Assembly (NCBI GenBank): GCA_947311845.1
Contig: CAMZMU010000081.1
Location: 6,965,045-7,029,044 of the forward strand
Direction of reading: 5' to 3'
Length of the DNA: 64,000 nt
Source: Poa pratensis
Taxonomy: Eukaryota > Streptophyta > Magnoliopsida > Poales > Poaceae
The notes below the pieces were generated by a model. It was given only the letters and a program-made list of their open reading frames with translations, searched no databases and was not told the DNA's origin. Of this stretch, positions 53,362-64,000 are shown in pieces (position 1 is the stretch's first letter; each line of letters starts with the position of its first letter). The position numbers were made by a program, and so were the translations under genes.

Positions 53362-55039
53362 ATCGTCAAGGGGTAATGGCACTCCCTTGGCTTGTTCCAA
53401 GCTTGGGGGAGTGCCCAGTATCATCTTTATCCTTTCGTTTTTATAATTTCGTGGTCATATCATGAGTAGAGAAGTTATCTTATAAGATGGTTTGCGATGT
53501 GGAGTGTCAATCCTTTAGTTATCCATGTATCCGTTGGTTTGAGTGTGTCTTTGTTCAGAATATTAATGAGAAGTTCCACCTTTACTTTCGGTACATTTTA
53601 TTTTAGCCTGCAATCTTCTTTATGTGCTGATCTTGCCATTGTATTGACGCCACTTTTGGGTACATTAAGTAAATTATATTAGTTGTGGCAAACTTAGTAT
53701 TGGTCATTAGCAACAATACCATGAAAACTTAAGTAGAAGGAGGGAATTACATGCAAAAATATTATCCCTTTATCTTTCTTTCTTGCTAGCCAATAAGATT
53801 AGTATTCTTTGAGTTAAAACATTTGTGCTTACAGGGAAGATAGCATGGTTGCTTCTATTATATATATATTTGTGTGTATCCCCCAACTTTTATGCTTGCT
53901 ACATGACCTTGCTAGCCTTAACCACCGTACTGAGAGGGAATGCTTCTCGTGCATCCAAATCCTTGAGCCAAACCCATGCCATTTGTGTCCACCATAACTA
54001 CCTATATGTGGTATTTCTTTGCCACTCCAAGTAAATTTTTCATGTGCTTTTGTGTCAATGTTTACTAGCTCATGAGGAAGTAGTGTGGTTATCCTTTATT
54101 CTACTTGTCAAACAGACTTTACACCTGGACTAGTGGCATATACATCCGCTTATCCAATAACTTGCAAAAAGAGCTGGCAACGGGATGCCCAGTCCCAATT
54201 AATTACAACTTTAACCTTAATTCTCTTCACACTTTTGCCCTGATTATCAGTAAGCATGACAAACAGTGAAATATCTGCGTGTGTAAACCAAAGAGAAAGA
54301 GGGATGATCTGCCTTGCTGGTAGAAATAACGTCCTTCATGGGAGCCGCTCTTAAAAGTCTGTTTGACAGGGAGAATACTGTTTTCACCCGCTACCATTCG
54401 TTGACAATTAACAAACACCCTCAAAACTTAATTTTTGCTCTCTATATGATTTCAAAAACTTAAAAGCTCTAGCACATGACTTAATCCCTGCTTCCCTCTG
54501 CGAAGGGCCTTTCTTTTACTTTTCATGTTGAGTCAGTACACCTATTTCCTTCTTCCTTGAGCAAGCATTTGAGTTGTTGTGATTCAACCATATATATCAT
54601 TAATATTGTCAATCATGTCTTTATCCTTCTTGTCTTAGCACAAAACTTTTGCCTCTAAGAATATAGCTTTGCAAGTTATCAATGACTGTAAAGAAGGTGT
54701 GATAATTGAGTGTGGAAGTTCTGCAATATAAGCTCTAATATAAAGACTCCTTTCGAAAGATAAGTATTGATTGCTTATTGTTCTATGACCAAGAATGAAG
54801 TGTGCCATTACTAATCTATAATTTCCTTCGTGTATTTTTATTGTGGTTGTTTCACTACTCATGTTCAAGTTAGGTTATATGAAGAGTAGTTGCTGTTTAA
54901 AATGAGTGTGTTGTTTAGTAATTACTGATGCTTCTTGTCCGTATTCTTTATTATCGACGCTTCACTCCATAAACTTTTGTTCTAGTTTACTGAGCTCAGC
55001 TTTCGCTTGGGGACAAGCGAGGTCTAAGCTTGGGGGGGT
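53362..55039 (+). other. Inner gypsy 3' non-coding region and polypurine tract
   Basis: No gene. CCAAGCTTGGGGGAGTGCCC at about 53398 and AAGCTTGGGGGGGT at 55026-55039 are tract-like; the second abuts the LTR. The part 53930-54430 closely resembles 59770-60310 of the outer element (for example TACTGAGAGGGAATGCTTCT), although the LTRs of the two elements differ. Confidence 0.7.
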
Positions 55040-56546
55040 TGATACGTCCATTTTGCATCACTATTTTATAGCATAATTTACTGTTATTCAATGATATATT
55101 TCATATTAAGAGGAGTTACTTATGTTATTTTGTCTTATTTTGCATGTTTGATGATCATTGGATAATTAACTGCCGGAGTCAGATTTCAGCTGGAAAAAGC
55201 AACGTCAAGGCACTATATTTCTGGAGCACTAAAAATATTTCCGAGAAGACAGATGTTCCTATTTTATCAGAAGATGGACTAAGCCAAAAGGGGAGGCTGA
55301 GATGGGCCAGGAGGGGCCCACACCACCCCTGGGCGCGGGGCCCACCTTGGCCGCGCCCTGGCCAGGTGTGGTGCCCCTGGCCCACCTCAGGCGCTCCCCC
55401 TTCGCGTACTTCATCCCCCAGAAACCCTAAGACACGGGGAGTCCGTGAGAAAATATTCCGCCGCCTCCACGAGGCGGAAACACAGAGAGAGAAAAAGCTC
55501 TCCGGCAGGGAGAAATCTGCCGGGGAAATTCCTTCCCGGAGGGGGAGATCATCGCCATCCTCATCGTCATCGCGCTGGACTTCATCGGGATCATCATCAT
55601 CATCTCCACCGCCATCACCACCATCACCGCTGCACCATCTCGTTCCGCTGTAACATCTAGGGCTATACTTTGTTTAGTTCATAGGGGAAACTCTCCCGGT
55701 GTTAATTACTCCTTGTGGTTGATGCTATTGAGTTTTATCGGTGAATTAAAGTATATGTTCAGATCGTTATCCATCATTATATCACCTCTGATCATGATCC
55801 ATATGATGTCTCGTGAGTAGTTCGTTTAGTTCTTGAGGACATGGGAGAAGTCACGCTGTTAGTAGTGGAATTATGTTGAGTAATATTTAATGGTTTGATA
55901 TTTAAGTTGTGGTGCTATTCTTCTAGTGGTGTCGTGTGAACGTCGACTACATGACACTTCACCTTTATGGGCCTAGAGGAATGCATTGTGTATTTGGTTG
56001 CTAATTGTGGGGTTGCCGGAGTGACAGAAACCTAAACCCCCGTTAGTATACCGGTGCACAAGGGAGCGTAGGATCTCAGAGTTTAAGGCTGTGGTTAGAT
56101 TTATCTTAATTACTTTCTTGTAACTGCGGATGCTTGCAAGAGGTATAATCACAAGTATGTATTAGTCCAAGTAAGGGCGGTGCATTAGCATAGGTTCACC
56201 CACACAACACTTATCAAAACAATGAAGATTAATCAACTATGTGAAGCGAAAGCACTTGACTAGAATCCCGTGTGTCCTCAAGAACATTTTGTCATCATAA
56301 GTAAACCAACCGGCTTGTCCTTTGCTCTAAAAAGGATTGGGCCACTCGCTGCAATTATTATTACTGTCTTTTACTTACTCGCATTTTATTTACCTGCTAT
56401 ATCAAAAACCCCTAAAAACTTGTCTGCTAGCATTTACAGTGAAACCTTTACCGAAACTCCTTGTCAGCACCTTCTGCTCCTCGTTGGGTTCGACACTCTT
56501 ATTTATCGAAAGTACTACGATACACCCCTATACTTGTGGGTCATCA
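55040..56546 (+). repeat. 3' LTR of inner gypsy element
   Basis: Directly follows the purine tract and ends at the GTGAT duplication. Confidence 0.93.
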
Positions 56547-56551
56547 GTGAT

Positions 56552-56703
56552 CGAGTAAACGGCGCCACAAACAACCTTCAGAAGTGATTTCTTGCTCCTA
56601 CTGGTTCGATTAAACCTTGGTTTCATACTGAGGGAAACTGCTGCTAGCCTGCTTCATACCTTCCTCTTGGGGTCTCCCAACGAACGTGCGATCCACGTCA
56701 TCA
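56552..56703 (+). repeat. 5' LTR of outer element, last part
   Basis: Continues the LTR cut at 46207, the GTGAT duplication being repeated at 56547-56551. Ends CGTCATCA, as does the 3' LTR. Confidence 0.9.
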
Positions 56704-56715
56704 AGCAACTTTTTC

Positions 56716-56733
56716 TGGCGCCGTTGCCGGGGA
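56716..56733 (+). other. Primer binding site of outer element
   Basis: TGGCGCCGTTGCCGGGGA, tRNA-Asp-like, 12 bp after the LTR end. Identical to the inner element's site at 47724-47741. Confidence 0.85.
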
Positions 56734-56912
56734 GCAAGAGGATTTCTGCAAGGGGAGTTTCACGCTTCCAATCTCTTTACTTTGTTATTGTCTTGCTTGT
56801 TTTATTTTATTTTATCTTGTTTGCTGTTAAAAATAAAAAATACAAAATAAATAAATTCCTGCATCTAGTCTATTTCGGTTTGTTATTATGTCTAGTTGTT
56901 TACTTGCTATCA

Positions 56913-58151
56913 ATGGATAACTTCTTTCAAACTAAATTTTATTGGCACGGTGGGTTCACAAAGGGCCATCAAAAACATTTTAAGAAACACCGTTTGTCTG
57001 AAAAAGGGTTACTATTATGGAATTTTATTGAGAAAGTTAAAACATGTGCCTGGGATTTATGTAGGCTTTATGATGTAAAATGTTCTTGTGGATTGCGTCA
57101 CCTTCCTTTCCAATGTGCTCACAATGATAATGAAATCTTGTCTTCTTATGCTAATGGGGATTATGATTTTTATAATGTGGAGAGAATTGAAGAATTTATT
57201 GCTTTTAAGGGGGCTTATGAAATTGCTGCTTTATTTGACATTATTGCTAATGATGATGTTACCCCTTGTAAATCTGAGAATCTTGTTGTACTTAAATATT
57301 GTTTTGAGAATTACAAGGATAATGGTTATATTACTGAATTTATCAATAGGATCTTTCCTCCAAAGGAGGAGACCATTGCCTTGCAGGAACATGTGGAAGA
57401 AGAAACTGCTGATGCTGAAATCTCATCGGGTGAAAAGGAGGAGGAGAGTGATGAACAAAAGGAGGAAGAGTGGATTAACTACCCATGTCTACCTTCCAAT
57501 GAGAGTAACTCTTTAACTCTTACACTATTTGATTGCCCTCCATGCTTACAAAAGGAGGAAGAATGTTATGTTCCTGTGGATTCTCTTGAAATATTCCCTA
57601 TGAATGAAACTTGTGGAAATAATTATGCTACTGTTATTTATGAAAATCCATGCTATTTTGATAAGTCTTATGATAATCCTCTATTTATGCCTAATTTCAA
57701 AATGCATGGTAATGAGAAAGTTTGCTTAGAAAATGTTTATGATAAAGCTTTAGATGATGGTCCTATGTTGCTTGATAATATTATGCATTCTACTATTGAG
57801 AGTGACCAATCATCTTGTTTTAATATGTTTAAAAGTGGGTTTGAAATTTTTGATCCCACTACCTTGGAGCTTGATAAAAATTATGCGTTTGTAGATCATG
57901 AAAAGCATGCTTTATGTGATAGTTATATTGTTGAGTCTATTCATGATGCTACTGAAAATTATTTTGAGAGAGGAAAATATGGTTATAGCAATCTTCATGT
58001 TCTTAAAATTCCTCTCTTTATGATGAAAGTTTTGAGCTTTCTCTTGAGTTGCTTTTATATGCTGGTTGCTTTAAGAACAAATTGTCATTATGAGAGAGGG
58101 AGACACAGTTTCATGTATCTCAATAATATTAAGTCTCCTCTCTTATGTTGA
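56913..58151 (+). CDS. Orphan protein of the outer LTR element, 412 aa
   Basis: I do not recognise a domain. I take the Met at 56913 (MDNFFQTKFYWHGG); the frame is open upstream to 56592 across the primer site, which is unlikely to be translated. It occupies the place of gag. Residues 1-70 are basic and aromatic, with Cys/His (GGFTKGHQKHFKKHR; CSCGLRHLPFQCAH near residue 60), possibly metal-binding. Residues 140-190 are very acidic (EEESDEQKEEE). The rest is rich in Asn, Asp, Tyr and Cys, and near residues 365-385 there is a hydrophobic stretch (MMKVLSFLLSCFYMLVAL) that could be a membrane segment. No gag, protease, polymerase or integrase motif. It is open over its full length in an element that has lost or never had pol, suggesting some selection or recent movement. 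Confidence 0.6.
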   Translation: MDNFFQTKFYWHGGFTKGHQKHFKKHRLSEKGLLLWNFIEKVKTCAWDLCRLYDVKCSCGLRHLPFQCAHNDNEILSSYANGDYDFYNVERIEEFIAFKGAYEIAALFDIIANDDVTPCKSENLVVLKYCFENYKDNGYITEFINRIFPPKEETIALQEHVEEETADAEISSGEKEEESDEQKEEEWINYPCLPSNESNSLTLTLFDCPPCLQKEEECYVPVDSLEIFPMNETCGNNYATVIYENPCYFDKSYDNPLFMPNFKMHGNEKVCLENVYDKALDDGPMLLDNIMHSTIESDQSSCFNMFKSGFEIFDPTTLELDKNYAFVDHEKHALCDSYIVESIHDATENYFERGKYGYSNLHVLKIPLFMMKVLSFLLSCFYMLVALRTNCHYERGRHSFMYLNNIKSPLLC

Positions 58152-60890
58152 AAATTTTGAAGTTGTACTTGATTTGCCTTCCTATGCTAGTCACTTTGTG
58201 TTTCATTGACTTGTTTTCTTATAAGGCTCCTATGCATAGGAAGAGTGTTAGATTTAAACATATTTTATATATGCTTCTTGATGCTCTCTTTTACGTTTCA
58301 ACTCTCATCTTTATGTGAGCATCATAAAAATCACTATGCCTAGCTAAAAGGCATTAAAGAAAGCGCTTTTGGGAGGCAACCCATTATCTTTTGTTTTCAG
58401 TTTTTGAGTCAAGGAGTTGTTTACTTCTGTAACAATTCCTTTGTATCTTTATTTTACCGCATTGTTGTGCCAAGTATAGCCTCTAATAGGAAGATGATGC
58501 TAGATTTGGATTTCTGCGCAGGAACAAATTTCTGCTGTTCACGTTTTACTTCTGTAAAATCACAGAAAAATTATTTAAATCTGCAAATGTTTGTGCGTGA
58601 TCCTCAGATATGTACGCATCTTTCGTTAGTTCAAAGTATTTCGATCTGAGCAACGTAAGTGCCTCGAAAAAATTCATCTTTACAGACTGTCCTGTTTAGA
58701 TAGATTCTGTCTTTTATTTTTCGCATTCTCTCTTTTACTAGTGTTGAGTGGAATTCTTTTTTAGGGTGAAGAGCTTCACATAACATCAGTGACAGTAGTT
58801 AATGTTAGAAGTAACGGTCATGTTTGTGTTCTTATAGAACATATGAGTTTTTGATTGTGCACTAACCCTCTAATGAGAATTACTCTGAGTTTGGTGTGGC
58901 GGAAGTTTTCAAGGGTCAAGAGAGAAGGATGATATAATGTGATCAAGAAGAGTGTAGAGGTTAAGCTTGGGGATGCTCCCATGGATCACCCCAGCATATT
59001 TCAAGAAGACTCAAGCGTCTAAGCTTGGGGATGCCCAAGGCATCCCCTTCTTCATCAGCAACTTATCAGGTCATCTCTAGTGAAACTATATTTTAATTCT
59101 TTCACATCATATGTGCTTTACTTGGAGTGTCTGTGTGCTTTTATTTTCAGTATTTTATTTTTCTTACGGTCAACTTGATTGGACCCTAGGATTCTTGATT
59201 GGGAGAGAGACGCGCTCCGCTTTTTCATATGAATACTCATATTCTTCACTTATACTTGTTGAGTATTCTTATCTAGCTATTGCTATGCTTTTAGCTCATG
59301 TTTTGTATGCATCTCTTATTCAGAGCTGTTAGTTCTTTTAAAGAAAGTACTCTCTCGCTTCACTTATAATTGTTTGGAGAGTTTATGTTGAAATAAATTG
59401 ATTGGTGTTTGGTTGGAACAGAAAATGTTGCATGTGGTAGATGGTATAATGGAAAAGCTTACATATTCTTGTAGATCACTGTATTGGATAATTTGATACT
59501 TGTCAATTGTTTTGAGTTATCAAGTAGTTCATGTTTAAGCTTTTGTATCATGTAGTTAAAACCTATTAATGAAGAACTACCGTATAGCTCGTGGAAATTT
59601 GGTTTGCATGATTGGTATCTCTAAGGTCTAGATATTTTCTAGTAAAAGGGTTTGGTTAACAAGAAAGACAGTGTAGAGTCTTATAATGCTTGCAATATGT
59701 TTTCATATAAGTCTTGCTGTGTCGGTTGATATCCTGTGTTTGCTTCAAATAACCTTTCTAGCCTAAACTCTGTACTGAGAGGGAATGCTTCTCGTGCATC
59801 CAAAACCTTGAGCCAAAATCTATGCCATCTGTGTCCACCATAACTAGCTATATGTGGTATTTCCTTGCCATTCCAAGTAAATTTTTCATGTGCTACCTTT
59901 AAACTATTCAAACATTATTACTCCTATTTTGTGTCAATGTTTACCAAGCTCATGAGGACGGGGTGGATGTCTTTATGTCAACTGTCAAACAGACTTTACC
60001 ACCGGATTAGCGGCATATACATCCGCTTATCCATTAATTTTGCAAAAAGAGCTGGCAAATGGGGTGCCCAGTCCCAATTAATTACAACTTTAACCGCTTA
60101 ATTCTCTTCACATTTTTGCCCTGATTTATCAGTCAAGCAATGACAAACAGTGAAATATCTGCATGTGTAAACAAAAGAGAAGAGGGATGATCTGCCTTTC
60201 TGGTAGAAATAACGTCCTTCATGGGAGCCGCTCTTAAAAGTCTGGTTGGCAGGGGTCATATTGTACTTTCCATTTTCTGATTCGTTGACAATTAACAAAC
60301 ACCTCCCAAAACTTATTTTTACTCTCTTTATGATTTCAAAAACTTAAAAAGCTCTAGCACATGATTTAATCCCTGCTTCCGTCTGCGAAGGGTCTTTCTT
60401 TTACTTTTATGTTGAGTCAGTTTTCCTACTTCTTTCTATCTCAGAAGCAAACACTAGTGTCAACTTTGGTGCAATAATTTTTATATGCTTGTATATTGCA
60501 CTTATTATATTGCTTTGTATTGACAAATATCCATGAGATATATATGTTGAAAGTTGAAAGCAATTGTTGAAGCTTAAATCTTCCTTTGTGTTGGTTAAAT
60601 ACCTTTTACTTAGAATCTATTGCTTTATGAGTTAACTCTTATGCAAAACTCTTTGATGCTTGTCTCGAAAGTACTATTCATAAAAAGTTTTTGCTTATAT
60701 GATTTAGTTGTTTGCTCATTATCTACTTGCTAGCAAACTATAGACCATTGACCTGGATCACTTCATTCATAACATGTACTTTACAATACTATTTGATCAA
60801 GATTATGATTGTAGCATGTCACCTCAGAAATTATTTTGTTTTTATCGTTTTACCTACTCGAGGACGAGTAGAACTAAGCTTGGGGATGCT
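58152..60890 (+). other. Outer element 3' non-coding region
   Basis: 58340-59668 is the inverted counterpart of 1-1316, beginning with a GGGAGGCAACCC box. AAGCTTGGGG occurs at 58963, 59021 and 60876; the last lies 5 bp before the 3' LTR and is the likely plus-strand primer. 59770-60310 resembles part of the inner element's 3' region. No polymerase relic seen. Confidence 0.7.
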
Positions 60891-62173
60891 TGATACGTCT
60901 CAAACGTATCTATAATTTCTGATGTTCCATGTTGATATTATACCAATTGTTACATGTTTTATATACACTTCATAGCATTTTTATGCATTTTCTGGGACTA
61001 ACCTATTAACAAGATGCCACAGTGACAGTTCCTGTTTTCTGCTGTTTTTGTATTCCAGAAAAGCTAGTCTGGAAATATTCTCGGAATTGGACGAAACTTG
61101 GATAGAACCTCCTATTTTTCCAACACGTACACGGAGTCCAAAGAAGAGACGGAGGGGAGCCACGAGCTAGCCACACCATGGGGCGGCGCGGGCTCCCCTG
61201 CCGCGCCGTGGGGTGGTGTGGGCCCCACGGGCGTCTCCAGCCGCCGCCCTTTCGCCTATTTATTCATCCCGATGCGAAAACCCTAAATACCCGAGCCATT
61301 ATCCACGAAAAGTTCCAGAGACGCCGCCGCCGTCAACCCTAACTCGGGAGGGTTTAGAAGCTCTTCCCGGCACCCTGCCGGAGAGGGGAATCATCACCGG
61401 CGAGTATTTATGCTAGATAGTGGGTTCATGCCTCCGGTAATCTGGGAGAGTGACAACAACTTCTAAGATTGTGGATGTGCTGTTGCCACTAGGGATAAAA
61501 TAACGATGCTTAGCTTAAGGGTACGCCGTTAGGTCTAATGCATTTGTTTACATTACGCACATTACTTAATGCGATTATCCGTTGCTTGCAACTTAATACC
61601 AATGGGGAACTCAGATGACAACCTGGCGGTGGATTATTAGTCATAGACGCTGTTGGATAACGGTCTATGTATTTTGTCGTAATGCCCACATGAATATCAT
61701 AGTAATCATCATGTCATATATATGCATTGTCATGCGCTCAATATTTTGTTAATTGCCCAGCTGTAATTTGTTCACCCAGCATGTTAGTTATCTTTTATGG
61801 AGAGACACCACTAGTGAACTGTGGACCCCGGTCCATTCTTTTACACTGATAATACAACCAACTGCAAACATTGTTCCTTTTCATTCTCTGCAATTTACTA
61901 CTGTTTTCCACACCATACGTTTAATCCTTTGTTTTCAGCAAGCCGGTGAGATTGACAACCTCACTGTTTCGTTGGGGCAAAGTAGTTTGATTGTGTTGTG
62001 TGCAGATTCCACGTTGGTGATCGAGTAAACGGCGCCACCAACAACCTTCAGAAGTGATTTCTTCCTCCTACTGGTTCGATTAAACCTTGGTTTCATACTG
62101 AGTGAAACTGCTGCTACACTGCTTCATACCTTCCTCTTGGGGTCTCCCAACGAACGTGCGATCCACGTCATCA
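60891..62173 (+). repeat. 3' LTR of outer element, internally deleted
   Basis: 1283 bp against 1588 bp for the 5' LTR. The difference is one deletion: 45279-45586 of the 5' LTR has no counterpart at 61400/61401. Ends TCATCA before AGCCA. Confidence 0.9.
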
Positions 62174-62178
62174 AGCCA

Positions 62179-63370
62179 CAAGGCCGCATTTGCAGCCACC
62201 ACCACAAGCACAATAAATTCATATTTCATACATAGTCGAGCTCGTTCACATCGACACCACCGCATTTCATACATAGTCGCAGCCACCAGCACCAAAATTC
62301 ACATCGACACACATAGAACCTCACCTGAAAGTGAACAGCAATGTCGAGCGCCTTCTAAACTTCCTGCATAGAGCAAAACAATTTAAATTAATGTTTTGAG
62401 CAAAACATTGAGCTACAATCATAAAATATTGAATATAAACTAAACATACTCATAAAAATGGACAAATCCATCCATTCACATCCATCCACAACTAGAAAGT
62501 ATAAAATCTTGCAAATTCCAACTAAAAATGCATCTTCAAGACAGTTAAAAAGTACCAACTTCGGAGGCTTACGAAATTATCAAATCATGATCCTATTTAC
62601 AATGTACCATCATGGATCTCTTGCACTATGTTATTACTTCATGATAAAGCTCAAAAATAATTTTTTGAAAACTTCTAACACCTTAATTCAAGTCAGTTTC
62701 AAAGGCATGTTTAAACAGTGACCATATTTAACACTTAGCAAAATTTCTGAAAATTTTCATCTCAATTTTTTTTCATGTACTACAAATTTCCTAGCAGCAC
62801 TAACAGCAACTAGCAGCAAGCAATCAACAACACAAATCAACACAAGTTTCTTGTTGGAATTTCGGCAAACACCTTCGGTGCAGCCCATTGGAGGGGAGGG
62901 AGAGGGGCAGCACCTCGGGAAGGGAAGGGAGGGGGACGTCGACGGCGGTGTGGAGGTGCTCTGGCGCGGACGGGCGGCTGCAGACTGGCGCGCCGGCGTG
63001 GAGGTGGACACGCGGATCCGAGCGCGGCCGAGCGCGTGTAGGAGAAGAGGTCGGGCCGGGAGGGAGAGGGGGAGGGGCCGAGCGCGGCGTGGTCGCCGGC
63101 GGCGGCAGACGGGCGCAGTGTGGCGTGGAGGCCCTCGACGGCGGTGGCGACGGCGAGCAGAGGGGACGGGTGGGTGTACGCGCGGCGAGCAGAGAGAGGG
63201 CGCGGCGAGCAGAGCGGGAGGGGAAATTAGGAGAGAAGAGGCGGGCGAGTGGCGACAGCTAGCGGGGCCCACATGCAAGTGTCCCGAAAAATTGGAGAGT
63301 GTATTTGTATTTTTATTTCGAGCCAGCATACCGCTGGCGGACGGCCTCCTCCGTCCGCCAGTGGTAATAT
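62179..63370. other. CACTA2 upstream region and right subterminal motif
   Basis: TCACCTGAAAG (62322) and AAACTTCCTGCAT (62356) match CACTA1's gene-upstream region. A GC-rich block (62880-63260) corresponds to CACTA1's at 38110-38470, then CCCACATGCAAGTG (63268) to CCACATGTAAGTG there. At 63329-63366 an inverted pair of the CACTA2 subterminal motif appears (ACCGCTGGCGGACGG facing CCGTCCGCCAGTGGT). Open frames in the GC-rich block are compositional. Confidence 0.6.
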
Positions 63371-64000
63371 CATTTTTTTTATTTTTTTTATTTTTTCCTT
63401 TATCTTTTCAAATAATTTTTTTGCATTTCAAACAAATGTGTGTATTTCAAAATGATTTTATAAATTATTTTTTAAATATCATTTTCCTTTTTTTAAGTGG
63501 CAAAAAATGACTTTTTCTCTAAACCACAAGTACAAAAAATATGTTGCAAAATGGCACCCATCTAAATATCACAAAGAGTAGTCCACATTTGATGGATAAT
63601 TCCCAATTATAAGAATTTTCTTCATTTCTATCTAATTTCTCCTAGTTAAATGAGTTTATGCTGATTTCCCGAAATTAATCTAAATTTGAACTACAAGTGT
63701 TTGATAGTTTGGTCTCAATTTTTTAAAAATCATTTTAAGGTACACAACCAGTGGTTATATCATAGAAACATCAAAAGTTTTAGAGAATTTGACCTCTTTC
63801 GATGAATAGTCCTGGTGGCCGTTTCGACAGTTTTTTGAAAAAAATCAAAGAAAGTGAAAAAAAAACCTCAAAAAAAGATATCCTCTTGCATGGAGTCCTT
63901 TTATGTGTACTAGTTACTATAAAAAATGATAAACTTGATTTTTGACAAAATTTTCAGAAAAATTCTTCACAAAAAGAACTATCATGTATAAACATCTATA
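63371..64000. other. AT-rich sequence to the window end
   Basis: Begins abruptly after a single subterminal pair with T-rich runs. No subterminal motifs and no coding frame. It may be another insertion in CACTA2's terminal region or diverged element sequence. Confidence 0.35.

Larger units (their letters stand above)
46208..56546 (+). mobile_element. Inner Athila-like Ty3/gypsy element, 10339 bp
   Basis: LTRs at 46208-47712 (1505 bp) and 55040-56546 (1507 bp) both run from TGATACGTCC to GGGTCATCA. Target duplication GTGAT at 46203-46207 and 56547-56551. Primer site TGGCGCCGTTGCCGGGGA at 47724-47741 fits tRNA-Asp. Order gag, protease, reverse transcriptase, RNase H, integrase, then a coiled-coil ORF and a long 3' region ending in AAGCTTGGGGGGGT (55026-55039). 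The LTRs differ by about nine indels and one substitution, so the insertion is very recent. Confidence 0.95.
44772..62173 (+). mobile_element. Outer gypsy-family LTR element with orphan ORF
   Basis: TGATACGTC starts the 5' LTR at 44772; the 3' LTR runs 60891-62173, ending TCATCA. The target duplication AGCCA lies at 44767-44771 and 62174-62178. A second element (46208-56546) sits inside the 5' LTR. Own length is about 7.06 kb. The interior has a tRNA-Asp-like primer site (56716-56733), one long ORF (56913-58151) unrelated to gag or pol, and a 2.7 kb non-coding 3' region. It is non-autonomous. LTR and 3' region are shared with the fragment at 1-4128. Confidence 0.93.
39924..64000 (-). mobile_element. 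CACTA2: CACTA transposon, right end outside window
   Basis: Begins CACTAGTAGGAAAACGCC at 39924. Left subterminal repeats (39940-40230) use TACCGCTGGCGGACGG and its inverse; the same motif appears at 63329-63366. The gene runs leftwards (44385-40853) and is homologous, exon by exon, to that of CACTA1. The upstream region is interrupted by the outer gypsy element (44772-62173, TSD AGCCA) and resumes at 62179. The distal inverted terminus is not seen before 64000, so either a further insertion lies near 63370 or the end is displaced. Confidence 0.75.

Noticed and set aside
56592..56912. N-terminal 107-codon extension of the orphan ORF
   Set aside because: It crosses the LTR end and primer binding site and is shared in kind with the non-coding leader of the other family copy.
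62757..63510. Frames of 190-219 codons on both strands
   Set aside because: They lie in the GC-rich upstream block of CACTA2; low-complexity Arg/Gly/Pro content and no match to the CACTA1 counterpart at protein level.

Overview
This window looks like transposon-dense intergenic DNA of a large grass genome, most likely a Triticeae (wheat/barley/Aegilops) chromosome. The grounds are BARE/Angela-like Copia DNA, Athila-type Ty3/gypsy elements primed by a tRNA-Asp-like site, CACTA elements with subterminal repeats, an Au-like SINE, a Stowaway MITE and a Helitron with grass-type ends. I found no intact host gene, rRNA, tRNA or CRISPR array. All assignments come from reading the sequence; family names are by resemblance only.

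Layout. 1-4128 is a minus-strand Ty3/gypsy fragment carrying gag and protease but no reverse transcriptase, cut inside its LTR. 4127-16568 is a Copia element with the order partial LTR, internal region, full LTR, second partial leader. It contains a MITE-like insertion (about 6860-7234) and a small coding-poor LTR element (10350-13859, TSD CACAG). 16569-19200 is unclassified repetitive DNA with GTAGCAA/TTGCTAC motifs. 19319-20400 holds a broken hypothetical gene. 20400-25150 is mostly non-coding, with a Stowaway MITE, a PIF1-like helicase relic and a possible LINE tail. 25160-26600 holds a second broken copy of the hypothetical gene and an extra copy of its tail.

Nested blocks. Upstream of the second copy lies a tandem array (about 120 bp units). 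A 5'-truncated LINE sits in it (26772-28807, 16-bp TSD). A Helitron also sits in it (29022-39354, inserted between A and T). The Helitron contains a complete CACTA element (CACTA1, 32167-38852, TSD AGA) with a five-exon gene that is open throughout. After the Helitron, the interrupted flank resumes, takes a SINE (39454-39587, 13-bp TSD), and then meets a second CACTA element (CACTA2) from 39924 to beyond the window. CACTA2 is split by an LTR element (outer gypsy, 44772-62173, TSD AGCCA), itself split by an Athila-like gypsy element (inner gypsy, 46208-56546, TSD GTGAT).

Most notable points: (1) CACTA1 carries an intact-looking 1,194-residue gene but no TNP2 transposase. (2) Both CACTA genes end in a Ulp1-protease-like domain that appears to have lost its catalytic His and Cys. 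(3) Both CACTA elements share a double hairpin upstream of the gene, with one compensatory base-pair change. (4) Two copies of one LTR family carry unrelated cargo, gag-protease in one and a 412-residue orphan protein in the other. (5) The inner gypsy LTRs differ almost only by small indels, and its pol is broken by single-base frameshifts, so assembly error must be excluded before calling it dead.
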